IMG/VR virus record: IMGVR_UViG_3300018048_000058
Location: 1-23,941 of that record
Reading direction: 5' to 3' (one strand)
Length of the DNA: 23,941 nucleotides
DNA from: a virus
Shown: piece by piece, positions 1 through 6,539 of the stretch
Numbering within the stretch: position 1 is the stretch's first letter
Layout of the letters: each line of letters begins with the position of its first letter
Program-made: the position numbers and the translations under genes
Notes under the pieces: generated by a model
What the model was told of the DNA's origin: nothing
The model's database searches: none
What the model saw: only the letters and a program-made list of their open reading frames with translations

Positions 1-1009
1 CAATACCTACGTTATCATTTGTATTTTTAATAAGCCAATGTTCAAGCTCTCTAGTTACACTAGACTTTCCGAGTCCTGTTCCACCTGTAAGTGTGACCAG
101 TTCTCCCATACGCATACCATATAGTTTTTTATTCAATCCTTCCCAAGGATATGCAATACTTTCTTTTACTTCTCTATGTAGCCAATCATCTTTTTGTGAT
201 GATAGTTCCATGATTCCAGATGGGGTATATGTCTTAGCATTCCACCATGCTTGAGTAAACTCTTGAAACTTTTTCTGTTTCAACATGTCGTTAGCATCTT
301 TGAATCCATTAGGGAATGTCATGATTCTAGTTTTGTTAGGCTTTAGTATTTTAGCTACAGCTTTGGCTGCTTCTTTACCTGCCTTATCATTATCAAAACA
401 TAATACTACATTATCAAATGATTCAACAAACTCTATGCTTTCTCGTATATCTTTTACAGCAGATGAAGCACCTCGTTTTAAAGATACCACTGCCCACTTA
501 CCTTGAAAAAGTTCATGCACTGCCATAGCATCACACTCACCTTCAGTAATGGTTAGATACTTACCACCTGTATTACCATAGAGTTGTTCTCCAAATAAAC
601 CTGTGCCTTCAAAAGTTCCATTACATCCAAAGTTTTTATTAGCTACGTATCTTGTTTTAGTTCCTACAATCTCACTACCATTATGATATGGATATATATG
701 TTGTGTGACATTGTTATGAATGTCCTTTATAATCTTAACACCAAACTTTATAGCAGTCTTTTCAGATATATCTCTATCTGTTAAAGCACCATAAGAGCCT
801 ACATAGGATGTAAGAAATGTATTATCGGGTTTTGGTTTGCTTGTCATTTCAATTACCTTTCCTGTTGATTCATTGTCATAGTCTGTAAAGAATGTATTAC
901 AACTAAAACATTTAGCAGAACCATTCTCATTTAATGAGACAGCATCACTGCTTCCACATTTAGGACAGGGTAATTTGTGTTTAATAAATTGAGTTCTTTC
1001 TTGTTGCAT
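1..1009 (-). CDS. T7 gp4-like DNA primase-helicase (3' end outside window)
   Basis: Bifunctional primase-helicase that unwinds the fork and lays down primers. The 336 visible residues show a zinc-binding pair (C15-P-K-C18 and C34-F-S-C37), then a TOPRIM domain with its catalytic glutamate in EGE (156-158) and the acidic DND (206-208), then a linker and the start of a RecA-like helicase with Walker A GGTGLGKS (309-316). The order zinc ribbon, TOPRIM, helicase is that of T7 gp4. The start ATG is preceded by GGAGATAGA. The gene runs off the left edge, so the Walker B and arginine-finger regions are not visible. It is the most downstream gene of the leftward cluster seen here and follows the SSB gene, which fits a replication module. 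Confidence 0.93.
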   Translation of the reverse strand, partial: MQQERTQFIKHKLPCPKCGSSDAVSLNENGSAKCFSCNTFFTDYDNESTGKVIEMTSKPKPDNTFLTSYVGSYGALTDRDISEKTAIKFGVKIIKDIHNNVTQHIYPYHNGSEIVGTKTRYVANKNFGCNGTFEGTGLFGEQLYGNTGGKYLTITEGECDAMAVHELFQGKWAVVSLKRGASSAVKDIRESIEFVESFDNVVLCFDNDKAGKEAAKAVAKILKPNKTRIMTFPNGFKDANDMLKQKKFQEFTQAWWNAKTYTPSGIMELSSQKDDWLHREVKESIAYPWEGLNKKLYGMRMGELVTLTGGTGLGKSSVTRELEHWLIKNTNDNVGI

Positions 1010-1029
1010 TCTATCTCCACTAGAAATGT

Positions 1030-1051
1030 GGCTAGGCTTTTACACCTAGCC
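1030..1051 (-). promoter_or_regulatory. Intergenic hairpin before the primase-helicase gene
   Basis: GGCTAGG (1030-1036) is the exact reverse complement of CCTAGCC (1045-1051), with an 8-nt loop. It lies between the stop of the 84-codon gene and the primase start. There is no T run on the minus strand, so it is not a classical terminator. It may protect or process the mRNA. Confidence 0.45.
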
Positions 1052-1060
1052 GAGTTATAT

Positions 1061-1315
1061 TTATTCAGATTCTTCAGAGGTTTCTGTGTCTTCTGATTCA
1101 TCTTCTTGTTCAACTAATGCTTCAGGAGAATCCTTCAACACAGCTTCAAGATTATTTTGATGACCTTGAGAAGCAAAGTTTAATGCTTCAACTAACACAT
1201 TTAAAGTTCCTATCTTACTGATAGATATGTTAGCACCTGCTTTCTTTTGCTCGTCCTCAATCTTTGAAACATCATAGACTGATTCACCATCATCATTTTT
1301 TATAGTAATTATCAT
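1061..1315 (-). CDS. Small acidic-tailed protein, unknown function
   Basis: 84 residues, not recognised. The first 65 residues look like an ordinary small folded domain (MIITIKNDDGESVYDV at the start). The last 18 are almost all Glu, Asp, Ser and Thr. It starts two bases after the stop of the SSB gene and is surely co-transcribed with it. SSB and the primase-helicase flank it, so a replication accessory role is a reasonable inference, but nothing in the sequence proves this. The acidic tail could bind a polymerase or helicase or mimic DNA. Confidence 0.8.
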   Translation of the reverse strand: MIITIKNDDGESVYDVSKIEDEQKKAGANISISKIGTLNVLVEALNFASQGHQNNLEAVLKDSPEALVEQEDESEDTETSEESE

Positions 1316-1317
1316 GA

Positions 1318-1731
1318 TTAAAATTCCTCATCATCATCAAAAAATTCAGAGCCATCTTGCGATTTATACTCCACCAAGTCTACGATTTGAACAGCTTGTA
1401 AGTCCAGACCTTTACCTTTTTTACCTGCATACTCCCAATCGTATTCATTATATTGGACTCTAACTTTAGAGCCATTACCAACAGCAAGATTTACTTCCTG
1501 TTTGTTTTGGTCTAGTAATCTAGGAGCAACCCTGACCATACCATTTGGTCCATTGACTTTCCTTTTGATTACTATAGCAGAACCTTCATCCATCTGCTTA
1601 ATGGTATGTCCACGAGAAGCAAAGTCACTTGCAGTCTCTTCATCAACAACTAAGTTGATTGTGTACATAGGTTCATAAGTTGTATTAGGCTCTTTAATAC
1701 TAGCCCAATACGCAGTTCCTTCTACTATCAT
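1318..1731 (-). CDS. ssDNA-binding protein, T7 gp2.5-like
   Basis: 137 residues. The body suits an OB-fold (alternating strands, with NGSKVRVQYNEYDWEY in the second half), and the protein ends in an acidic tail with a terminal aromatic residue, FFDDDEEF. T7 gp2.5 and bacterial SSBs end the same way and use this tail to contact polymerase and helicase. It would coat single strands at the fork, working with the primase-helicase encoded two genes downstream. It is shorter than T7 gp2.5 (about 230 residues), closer to marine podovirus versions. The ribosome binding site AGGAGG is the strongest in this half of the window. It has its own promoter and a long structured leader upstream. Confidence 0.75.
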   Translation of the reverse strand: MIVEGTAYWASIKEPNTTYEPMYTINLVVDEETASDFASRGHTIKQMDEGSAIVIKRKVNGPNGMVRVAPRLLDQNKQEVNLAVGNGSKVRVQYNEYDWEYAGKKGKGLDLQAVQIVDLVEYKSQDGSEFFDDDEEF

Positions 1732-1760
1732 ATTTACCTCCTAGGTTTAGTTATTAGAAG

Positions 1761-1825
1761 TTGGTTTAAAACTGGGAGAGTTTTGAGCTGACTACTCTCG
1801 GAGTCATGGACTGAAGCCAAACCAA
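1761..1825 (-). promoter_or_regulatory. Structured 5' leader of the SSB gene
   Basis: Three nested inverted repeats lie in the leader between the promoter and the SSB start: outer TTGGTTT (1761-1767) with AAACCAA (1819-1825), inner GAGAG (1776-1780) with CTCTC (1795-1799), and AGTC (1802-1805) with GACT (1809-1812). Together they can form a three-way junction in the RNA. No riboswitch family I know matches. A 64-codon open frame across it has no ribosome binding site and is probably spurious. Confidence 0.5.
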
Positions 1826-1887
1826 ATAGTTTTATATTTGGAGATAGAGGGCTTAAAGTTCTTTGGTTACTCGATGTCATGTTGCAC

Positions 1888-1916
1888 ATTTTACAATATA
1901 TTTTGATTAATGTCAA
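1888..1916 (-). promoter_or_regulatory. Sigma-70 promoter for SSB and primase-helicase
   Basis: On the minus strand TTGACA (1911-1916) is followed after exactly 17 bp by TAAAAT (1888-1893). Transcription would start near 1881, about 150 nt before the SSB start codon. The promoter overlaps the end of the upstream 68-codon gene. Confidence 0.75.
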
Positions 1917-2097
1917 GTAAAATATCACTCATTGTGTAAATACTTTCATCTATAAGTTTTACATAATAGTATTCGTCTTCACGCCAACGAACTTCATAAG
2001 CTACTTTATTTCCATAACGTTCTTGGTTATTTGCTTTTACCCAAGATTCAAATGTTCTAAATTCATCTTTATCAAATTTTCTAAATCCTTCATACAT
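1891..2097 (-). CDS. Hypothetical protein, 68 aa
   Basis: Not recognised. Soluble, with many aromatic and charged residues and a Tyr-rich stretch (REDEYYYVKL, residues 40-49). The frame stays open further upstream to 2160, but the start at 2097 is preferred. It follows the stop of the previous gene directly and has GGAGAC seven bases before it, while the longer version would overlap that gene by 62 bases without a ribosome binding site. Its last codons overlap the -35 and -10 region of the SSB promoter. Confidence 0.7.
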   Translation of the reverse strand: MYEGFRKFDKDEFRTFESWVKANNQERYGNKVAYEVRWREDEYYYVKLIDESIYTMSDILLDINQNIL

Positions 2098-2098
2098 A

Positions 2099-2584
2099 TT
2101 ATAGTCTCCACCATGTTGGTTGTTCTCTGTTCTTGTTCCATTGTGCATAATGTTTTTCATGTATTACATAATTCCTATATGCTTTGACTGGGTTATCATC
2201 TTTATATTTATCAGGCATAGCCTGTGCAAGTGGTGTCATATTACCTTGATGTATGTTCTTTGGAAATTCCATTAAAGCTTTAGCTAACTTAGTAATACTT
2301 GCATGTTCTTTACCATATCTATAAGTGTATTCCATACCAAGTGCTAAGAAATGTGTGTATAACCATTCATAATTACCTCTTGATTGTCTAGCCCAGACAG
2401 TGCATGGATGATTTTTATATGCTTCCTTGTAAAGTCCTACACTATCTGCATACTCATCACCATCTAATACTCTGTGTGCAGTACACAACATCTGTGCAGT
2501 TTCAAGTGGCATTTTTACTAGCATCTTATCAGGTTGTGCTTCTGCTGACTTGACTGGACACTTATCAAAATAAAATATGTTCAT
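2099..2584 (-). CDS. Conserved phage protein of unknown function
   Basis: 161 residues, starting MNIFYFDKCPVKSAEAQ. I recognise the pattern from memory as a conserved uncharacterised protein of T4-like cyanophages and other marine phages: an N-terminal FDKxP strand, K-M-x-LE-x-AQML-x-TAHR, then NHPCTVWARQSRGNYEWL and FAQAMPD/LAQAMPD-type segments. Conserved His, Cys, Trp and Arg residues in the HPCTVWARQS segment suggest an enzyme, perhaps acting on nucleotides or nucleic acid, but no catalytic family can be named. A strong GGAGGG ribosome binding site precedes the ATG. Confidence 0.85.
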   Translation of the reverse strand: MNIFYFDKCPVKSAEAQPDKMLVKMPLETAQMLCTAHRVLDGDEYADSVGLYKEAYKNHPCTVWARQSRGNYEWLYTHFLALGMEYTYRYGKEHASITKLAKALMEFPKNIHQGNMTPLAQAMPDKYKDDNPVKAYRNYVIHEKHYAQWNKNREQPTWWRL

Positions 2585-2592
2585 GTTCCCTC

Positions 2593-2700
2593 CTATTTAT
2601 TTTTATCTTCAAACTCTTTGTCGGCTATCATCAAGCCAACACCTATCAAACATGATAACATAAAGACTATGACTAATGCAAGTCCTAATATATTACCCAT
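2593..2700 (-). CDS. 35-aa single-span membrane peptide
   Basis: The sequence begins MGNILGLALVIVFMLSC, with a hydrophobic stretch at about residues 3-26 and then a charged tail (DKEFEDKNK). The ATG has GGAGAA upstream and overlaps the end of the preceding gene by 8 bases, suggesting translational coupling. Cys17 sits inside the hydrophobic segment, but the residues before it are not a good lipobox. Function unknown; with the preceding membrane-anchored coiled-coil protein it could form a pair. Confidence 0.6.
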   Translation of the reverse strand: MGNILGLALVIVFMLSCLIGVGLMIADKEFEDKNK

Positions 2701-3037
2701 TGTTATTCTCCAAATCTACATGGTCCCCTGTTAAAGTTCCAAGATTACCTGTAGCAGTTTGCTCTTTAAATTTATTATCAACAGCTTCTTCAACTTTTTT
2801 ATCAACATTAATTTCTCTATCATTCAAAGCATTTCTAAATGATTTGACAATCATATTAAAGTTATTTACTTCTGTTTCTAATTCATTGATAGTATCTTCT
2901 AGTAATACAATCTTCCTGTTTAAAGTAGTTATATCATTTGCATTATTTCTAGCGTCTTCATGTACTATAACTACACTAGCATACATAGTTAATACAACTG
3001 CAATAACAGTCAATATTTTTATTATAAATAGTTTCAT
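2693..3037 (-). CDS. Membrane-anchored coiled-coil protein, unknown
   Basis: 114 residues. One transmembrane segment at about 3-25 (FIIKILTVIAVVLTMYASVV), then a helical stretch of about 60 residues with heptad-like spacing (LNRKIVLLEDTINELETEV), then a short polar tail. The topology (N-in anchor, long periplasmic coiled coil) is that of inner-membrane spanins such as lambda Rz, but also of many unrelated phage membrane proteins. Its position among early replication genes argues against a lysis role. Confidence 0.75.
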   Translation of the reverse strand: MKLFIIKILTVIAVVLTMYASVVIVHEDARNNANDITTLNRKIVLLEDTINELETEVNNFNMIVKSFRNALNDREINVDKKVEEAVDNKFKEQTATGNLGTLTGDHVDLENNNG

Positions 3038-3038
3038 A

Positions 3039-3275
3039 TTATTTTGTACCTCTTTTTATATATTTATAACTATCAGAACTCCACTCTGCATCTAACAATT
3101 CTACTAACTCATATTTAAGACTGCTTAAATTATGAATATCAGATAACCATAAATCATTAGTCTCGTGTAAAGTGTTTAACATGCTATCAAGTTTACCTAT
3201 ATATTTAAATAAAGTATCGTACTCACTAACACTCATGTCAATAGTTATTTTGTTTTTTAAAATTTTAGTTTTCAT
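3039..3275 (-). CDS. Hypothetical protein, 78 aa
   Basis: Not recognised. Mostly helical by composition (SVSEYDTLFKYIGKLDSML; then SSLKYELVELLDAEW), mixed charge, no cysteines and no membrane segment. Its ATG overlaps the stop codon of the upstream 51-codon gene (ATGA), so it is translationally coupled to it. The stop lies one base before the next gene's start. Confidence 0.7.
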   Translation of the reverse strand: MKTKILKNKITIDMSVSEYDTLFKYIGKLDSMLNTLHETNDLWLSDIHNLSSLKYELVELLDAEWSSDSYKYIKRGTK

Positions 3276-3427
3276 TTACCTTGTCCTCTATATTTTTTAA
3301 AGTTAGCTTTTCTATTTTTATTCATAGTAGAGTAGCCAACATTACCTCTACCTTGACTTGTTTTCTTACCTCTAACACCTGTTGCTGAAGTATGAACACT
3401 GCTAAACGCTTTTGATTTTACTGCCAT
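3272..3427 (-). CDS. Small basic protein, 51 aa
   Basis: Begins MAVKSKAFSSVHTSATGVRG and ends NFKKYRGQGK. Very rich in Lys, Arg, Gly and Ser, with no hydrophobic core, so it is likely disordered and nucleic-acid binding. I recall close relatives among small unannotated proteins of marine phages. It starts inside the end of the upstream 64-codon gene and ends with an ATGA overlap on the next gene, so it sits in a tightly coupled string. It is similar in style to the basic micro-proteins of the rightward cluster. Confidence 0.65.
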   Translation of the reverse strand: MAVKSKAFSSVHTSATGVRGKKTSQGRGNVGYSTMNKNRKANFKKYRGQGK

Positions 3428-3612
3428 TCTATTTTATCCTTTTTTCTTTTGTCGTTATACTCTGTGATTTCTTTGCCATTCATGTATCCTGTTTTAACTT
3501 GAGTCCACTTACCCTCATTAAATCTAACCTCAATAAATTTCACACTCTTATCAATCTTTTCTTGTTCTATTTCTTGTCTACGTTTTTCTACTTTATCAGT
3601 GTGTTGTGTCAT
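3418..3612 (-). CDS. Hypothetical protein, 64 aa
   Basis: Not recognised. Highly charged: a Glu/Lys-rich helix (residues 6-24) followed by a possible beta hairpin (KFIEVRFNEGKWTQVKTGYM) and a basic tail. It overlaps the stop of the upstream gene by 17 bases and the start of the next gene by 10 bases, which supports real, coupled translation. The plus-strand open frame over the same bases has no ribosome binding site. Confidence 0.6.
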   Translation of the reverse strand: MTQHTDKVEKRRQEIEQEKIDKSVKFIEVRFNEGKWTQVKTGYMNGKEITEYNDKRKKDKIEWQ

Positions 3613-3868
3613 GATATACTTCCTCTACAATTTTAAAAGCATCCTGTAGTTCTGTTTCAGGTATATAACCTCTAAGCTCCCTCAATCTTTTAATGTTCAT
3701 ATTTTCTATATCCCAAGACTTATCATCTACAGTTCTTGTTATACTTTTTATTTCCTCAACCATGTCCATACCAATCATGGTATCAACAGCAGAATAAATA
3801 GAATTACAATAAGTTTTAAGCTTATCATCTTTTCCATTTATTACTACATCAACTATGTATTCATCCAT
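3596..3868 (-). CDS. Hypothetical protein, 90 aa
   Basis: Not recognised. Starts with a beta-like segment (MDEYIVDVVING), then a helix containing several Met residues (TMIGMDMVEEI), and later NIKRLRELRGYIPETELQDAF, a likely amphipathic helix. Acidic overall. Overlaps the preceding gene by 8 bases and the following one by 17. Early-gene character is inferred only from its position in the leftward string. Confidence 0.7.
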   Translation of the reverse strand: MDEYIVDVVINGKDDKLKTYCNSIYSAVDTMIGMDMVEEIKSITRTVDDKSWDIENMNIKRLRELRGYIPETELQDAFKIVEEVYHDTTH

Positions 3869-4124
3869 TACCTGCTATCTCCTGTAGTTGTTTAAAAGTT
3901 TTGATGTTCGGATTACGTTTGATATGTTTCATAATCCATTTGTCTGTCATATAAGATAAGTAAAGTTGTCCTTTACCAAAAGCATGAGTCTGTTCAGGTA
4001 ATAAATCCTCAACATTATCAACAGTAATAGTTGATGCTTGGTCTTCAGGCAATAAAGTCTGAAGCCACTCAACTTGGATAGGCTTTACTCGTCTACGTAG
4101 TTCTTTTATTTTCTTTTGATTCAT
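3861..4124 (-). CDS. Hypothetical protein, 87 aa
   Basis: Not recognised. Basic N-terminus (KKIKELRRRVKP), then a segment with WLQTLLPED and a C-terminal helix KTFKQLQEI. The start follows the stop of the upstream gene by one base. The mix of Arg/Lys clusters and a compact helical body would suit a small protein that binds nucleic acid or a host partner. No specific family is proposed. Confidence 0.7.
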   Translation of the reverse strand: MNQKKIKELRRRVKPIQVEWLQTLLPEDQASTITVDNVEDLLPEQTHAFGKGQLYLSYMTDKWIMKHIKRNPNIKTFKQLQEIAGNG

Positions 4125-4125
4125 A

Positions 4126-4479
4126 TTATTTCCATGCTGTAAATTCCATATAAGGTGTTTCTCTATGTGTTTCAGGCAACCATTCTACCATATCTTTTAC
4201 ATCTTGTAAAGTCCAATTAGTTGCTTTTGTTTCTCCCTCATCATCATGAGATAACAACAATGCTTTACCTCCATAGTTAGCACCAATCTCTACCATTCTA
4301 AAGTATCTTTGATTGTCTATAAGTAAACCCTCATCATCTATATACATATCTTCATGAGGTGTAAGTCTTACACAATCAAAAGTTCTACAGTCAACCAAAG
4401 AATATATTTCTCTATAGTCTCCTGTATATTCAGTCTCCTTTATTGTTTGGTCAAATGGATTTATTAATATTGCTTTCAT
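4126..4479 (-). CDS. DUF3846-like protein
   Basis: 117 residues. MKAILINPFDQTIKETEY followed by YREIYSLVDCRTFDCVRL, an acidic DMYIDDEGLL turn and an ALLLSHDDEGET segment match my recollection of the DUF3846 family: a short beta protein with 'I-x-P' near the start, 'L-V-x-C/G-x-x-x-x-V-x-L' and 'D-E-x-G' elements, common in phages and plasmids. The function of that family is not known. GGAGAAACTT lies just before the start. It belongs to the leftward string, 10 bases from the upstream gene. Confidence 0.7.
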   Translation of the reverse strand: MKAILINPFDQTIKETEYTGDYREIYSLVDCRTFDCVRLTPHEDMYIDDEGLLIDNQRYFRMVEIGANYGGKALLLSHDDEGETKATNWTLQDVKDMVEWLPETHRETPYMEFTAWK

Positions 4480-4489
4480 AAGTTTCTCC

Positions 4490-4678
4490 TTAAGTTGTTT
4501 GATTATAAAACATATTCTCGGCTATGAATCCAAGTATCTCATCTCTGTCATCATCTTCATGTAAACCATAGACATCACAGATTATTCTGATATCTTCTTC
4601 AAGTAAGCCTTGTTGGTCTAAGTCTAGAACTTCCTCAAAGATTTGTTCTAGTGCTTGGTCTTTAGTTGTGTTGCTCAT
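4490..4678 (-). CDS. Acidic hypothetical protein, 62 aa
   Basis: Not recognised. Strongly acidic and helical (QALEQIFEEVLDLDQQGL; DVYGLHEDDDRDEILGFIAE). Its ATG overlaps the TGA of the upstream 50-codon gene as ATGA. Small acidic early phage proteins sometimes mimic DNA to block host nucleases or repressors. Here that is only a possibility suggested by charge. Confidence 0.7.
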   Translation of the reverse strand: MSNTTKDQALEQIFEEVLDLDQQGLLEEDIRIICDVYGLHEDDDRDEILGFIAENMFYNQTT

Positions 4679-4827
4679 TCTATCTCCTGTGTTGTATCTA
4701 TTTCATCTATTAAATCCCATACATCATCAAAGGCTTCTGATACTTCTACATCACATACCTTTGATTCTACTATTACATTTAATACACTTAAGTTATTTCT
4801 TAGTTCGCACCATTGTTTATATGTCAT
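4675..4827 (-). CDS. Acidic hypothetical protein, 50 aa
   Basis: Starts MTYKQWCELRNNLSVLN and ends DEIDTTQEIE. Helical and acidic, with two cysteines (7 and 25). GGAGGTAGT lies before the ATG, and the stop overlaps the next start as ATGA. The several open frames on the plus strand over this stretch have no ribosome binding site and do not form a series. This one continues the minus-strand string. Confidence 0.65.
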   Translation of the reverse strand: MTYKQWCELRNNLSVLNVIVESKVCDVEVSEAFDDVWDLIDEIDTTQEIE

Positions 4828-4835
4828 ACTACCTC

Positions 4836-5543
4836 CTATGCTGTATGTATTACAAAGCCACTCATATCTTTACGTGCTTTGCCTTTTGCTTTTAGACCTA
4901 CAATAACATTCTGCTTGTCTAAAAATCTTAAGTCTGTTTCATCTCCATTGACTACCTCTCTACCTTTAAAATGTATAGGCATATCGCCATTGAATACTAC
5001 TGCTATGTTGTATGCAATCTTGTCAAACCAATTTGCATACTTCATATTAGCTTCTGAATAGCTCCATGTCAAGTGATAGTTTTTGTAATCAGATACTTTT
5101 CTTGTAGGTATCTTGGTGTAATCATAGAACTGAACATCAGGAAACATCTCAAAGATATTCTGTTCATTGACTTTGATAGTCTCCCATTGTATATCACTAG
5201 TGCCATTGAGTCTTATGCAAGGAAGCTTGTCTTTGTTGCTACAATATCTTACAAACTTTGTGATATCTGAAATCAAATATTCCATAAAAATATCTCTAGC
5301 TTCTAAGAATAATTTAGTCTTACGTTTCCTAGCTTCTTGGATTACATTGGTAGTCTCACCTTTCTTGATGATACCACCACGTCCTGCTGTATTGAGACAG
5401 GCTTCCTTACACCCAGCAATGTCTTGATAAGGACATATCTTAGTATTGATTGGACTAAGGTGCATGATAGCAGTTAAGTAATTACTTACTACTTCACCTT
5501 TCTTAGTCTTTGGATTGTTAAAACTTAGTAGTTGATAACTCAT
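4836..5543 (-). CDS. GP88-like (phage gene product 88 family) protein
   Basis: 235 residues, the largest protein between SSB and the edge of the early string. LLSFNNPKTKKGE, then a cysteine cluster C37-P-Y-Q-D-I-A-G-C45-K-E-A-C49-LNTAGRG, then VIQEARKRKTKLFLEARDIFMEYL and IRLNGTSDIQWE. I recognise this arrangement as the phage GP88 domain family, first named from a mycobacteriophage. Its function is not established to my knowledge. The three-cysteine cluster and a later RLNGTSDI strand suggest metal binding and an enzyme-like fold. Its start overlaps the preceding gene (ATGA). Confidence 0.75.
   Translation of the reverse strand: MSYQLLSFNNPKTKKGEVVSNYLTAIMHLSPINTKICPYQDIAGCKEACLNTAGRGGIIKKGETTNVIQEARKRKTKLFLEARDIFMEYLISDITKFVRYCSNKDKLPCIRLNGTSDIQWETIKVNEQNIFEMFPDVQFYDYTKIPTRKVSDYKNYHLTWSYSEANMKYANWFDKIAYNIAVVFNGDMPIHFKGREVVNGDETDLRFLDKQNVIVGLKAKGKARKDMSGFVIHTA
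5044..5072 (-). promoter_or_regulatory. Possible internal promoter inside the GP88-like gene
   Basis: On the minus strand TTGACA (5067-5072), 17 bp, then TAATAT (5044-5049). The hexamers are near consensus, but the site is within coding DNA of low GC, where chance matches are common. If used it would feed the tiny genes downstream. Confidence 0.3.
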
Positions 5544-5716
5544 AGGTTCTCCATTCTTTTAGGTAAAACAAATACTGAATGACAGTAGGAACAACATCTA
5601 CCTTCTGCATAAGGCTCTGCATTTTCTCCTTGATTCCAATATACTTTACCATCTTCTGTTTTCTTTTGTTCTATGTCACCTTCACAGATAACACACTCTA
5701 ATATTTCATCAAACAT
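5540..5716 (-). CDS. Small Cys-rich (zinc ribbon-like) protein, 58 aa
   Basis: Two cysteine knuckles: C8-V-I-C11 near the N-terminus and C41-C42-S-Y-C45-H in the second half, about 30 residues apart, as in a zinc ribbon. Such small proteins often bind nucleic acid or transcription machinery. GGAGATAAAT precedes the ATG, and the stop overlaps the GP88-like start (ATGA), so the two are co-translated and may act together. Confidence 0.7.
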   Translation of the reverse strand: MFDEILECVICEGDIEQKKTEDGKVYWNQGENAEPYAEGRCCSYCHSVFVLPKRMENL

Positions 5717-5725
5717 ATTTATCTC

Positions 5726-5935
5726 CTATATATGCATTAAATCATCTACAAATTCTGACATAATCCTTTTTAGTTCGTCAAAATCTTTAGCGTCTCTAAT
5801 AGTTTTTCTATAGTCTTGAAGACATCTTTTATTTGTTTTACTGTCATAAGTTCTATATGCTAATGCTTCTTGTATTCTATATTTAATTGTAGATACAATC
5901 TTTTTTTCTAATTCATGTTCATTTAGTATGCTCAT
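5726..5935 (-). CDS. Hypothetical protein, 69 aa
   Basis: Not recognised. Predicted all-helical by composition (NEHELEKKIVSTIKYRIQEAL; then DFDELKRIMSEFVDDLMHI) with a basic middle. GGAGATAAT precedes the ATG. First gene after a 160-bp gap that holds an inverted repeat and a possible promoter, so it may open a transcription unit. Confidence 0.7.
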   Translation of the reverse strand: MSILNEHELEKKIVSTIKYRIQEALAYRTYDSKTNKRCLQDYRKTIRDAKDFDELKRIMSEFVDDLMHI

Positions 5936-5960
5936 ATTATCTCCTGTTAAAATTAAAGTC

Positions 5961-6034
5961 GGCAGGAGTAGTGAAGGTTAATTAGATGTTTATTTTATAG
6001 TCTTTTCCTGACTCACGCTTACTACTCCAATGCC
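5961..6034. repeat. Inverted repeat with GAGTAG core in an intergenic gap
   Basis: GGCAGGAGTAGT (5961-5972) pairs with ACTACTCC plus TGCC (6021-6028, 6031-6034), leaving only a two-base AA bulge and a 48-nt loop. It sits in the 160-bp gap between two minus-strand genes, upstream of the 69-codon gene. A similar element occurs at 7393-7451. It could be an operator pair or a leader hairpin. Confidence 0.6.
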
Positions 6035-6054
6035 TGTAGTTTTAGTCAATTTTA

Positions 6055-6083
6055 TTTATATGTGGAGACATGGATTTCGCCAA
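6055..6083 (-). promoter_or_regulatory. Possible promoter for the 5.9 kb and downstream genes
   Basis: On the minus strand TTGGCG (6078-6083), 17 bp, then TATAAA (6055-6060). The -35 box has two mismatches. It would give a leader of about 110 nt containing the inverted repeat at 5961-6034. Confidence 0.4.
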
Positions 6084-6098
6084 ACGACACATAAATTT

Positions 6099-6527
6099 TT
6101 AAGCACCAAATTGACTAGCAATATCATCAATGATACTTGATAATTTATCTTTCCAATCAGGTGATATAAGAGCTATTGCTAACTTTCTTTCAATGTTTCG
6201 CATTGTATCCCAATGATTATCAGTCCAAGTAAGTTGACCTGAACCATTATAATATCGACTTACAGTAGTAAGTTCAAATTCATTTTTACTTATGTTATTA
6301 TTAAACTCTTTAACAAGTTTACCTATAATATCTCTAGTGTTGGTCATAGCTTTGTTTAGTTCCTGACTTTGTTTGTCTAAATCTGCTAGTTCATCTACTA
6401 CAGCTTGTATATCTTTATATTTTTTAGTTTGTTCTAGTTCTTTTTGAATAACAATATTAGTTTCCTGTATCTTTTGATAGATTTCAGTAGCTATTGCTTC
6501 TTGTTCAAATTTTCTCATCTGTGTCAT
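6099..6527 (-). CDS. Coiled-coil protein, 142 aa, unknown
   Basis: Not recognised. A long charged helix (IYQKIQETNIVIQKELEQTKK, then VVDELADLDKQSQELNKAM) is followed by a region with SRYYNGSGQLTWTDNHWDTM and a helical C-terminus ending ASQFGA. The start at 6527 is chosen over 6539: the earlier ATG is part of the sequence ATGGAGATAATT, whose GGAGAT is the ribosome binding site of the later one. The stop is followed by the gap with promoter and inverted repeat. Confidence 0.75.
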   Translation of the reverse strand: MTQMRKFEQEAIATEIYQKIQETNIVIQKELEQTKKYKDIQAVVDELADLDKQSQELNKAMTNTRDIIGKLVKEFNNNISKNEFELTTVSRYYNGSGQLTWTDNHWDTMRNIERKLAIALISPDWKDKLSSIIDDIASQFGA

Positions 6528-6539
6528 AATTATCTCCAT

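Noticed and set aside
285-506. 73-codon plus-strand open frame
   Set aside because: Lies antisense to the TOPRIM domain of the primase-helicase, without a ribosome binding site.
1761-1825. Known riboswitch (glutamine, SAM or preQ1 type, all seen in marine genomes)
   Set aside because: The conserved core sequences of these families as I remember them are not present.
1734-1928. 64-codon minus-strand open frame upstream of the SSB gene
   Set aside because: It starts within the promoter, lacks a ribosome binding site and lies over the structured leader. Composition is unlike a folded protein.
2676-3095. 139-codon plus-strand open frame with many hydrophobic residues
   Set aside because: Mirror of the coiled-coil gene on the minus strand; hydrophobic only because its codons are the complement of Lys/Glu-rich coding sequence. 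No ribosome binding site.
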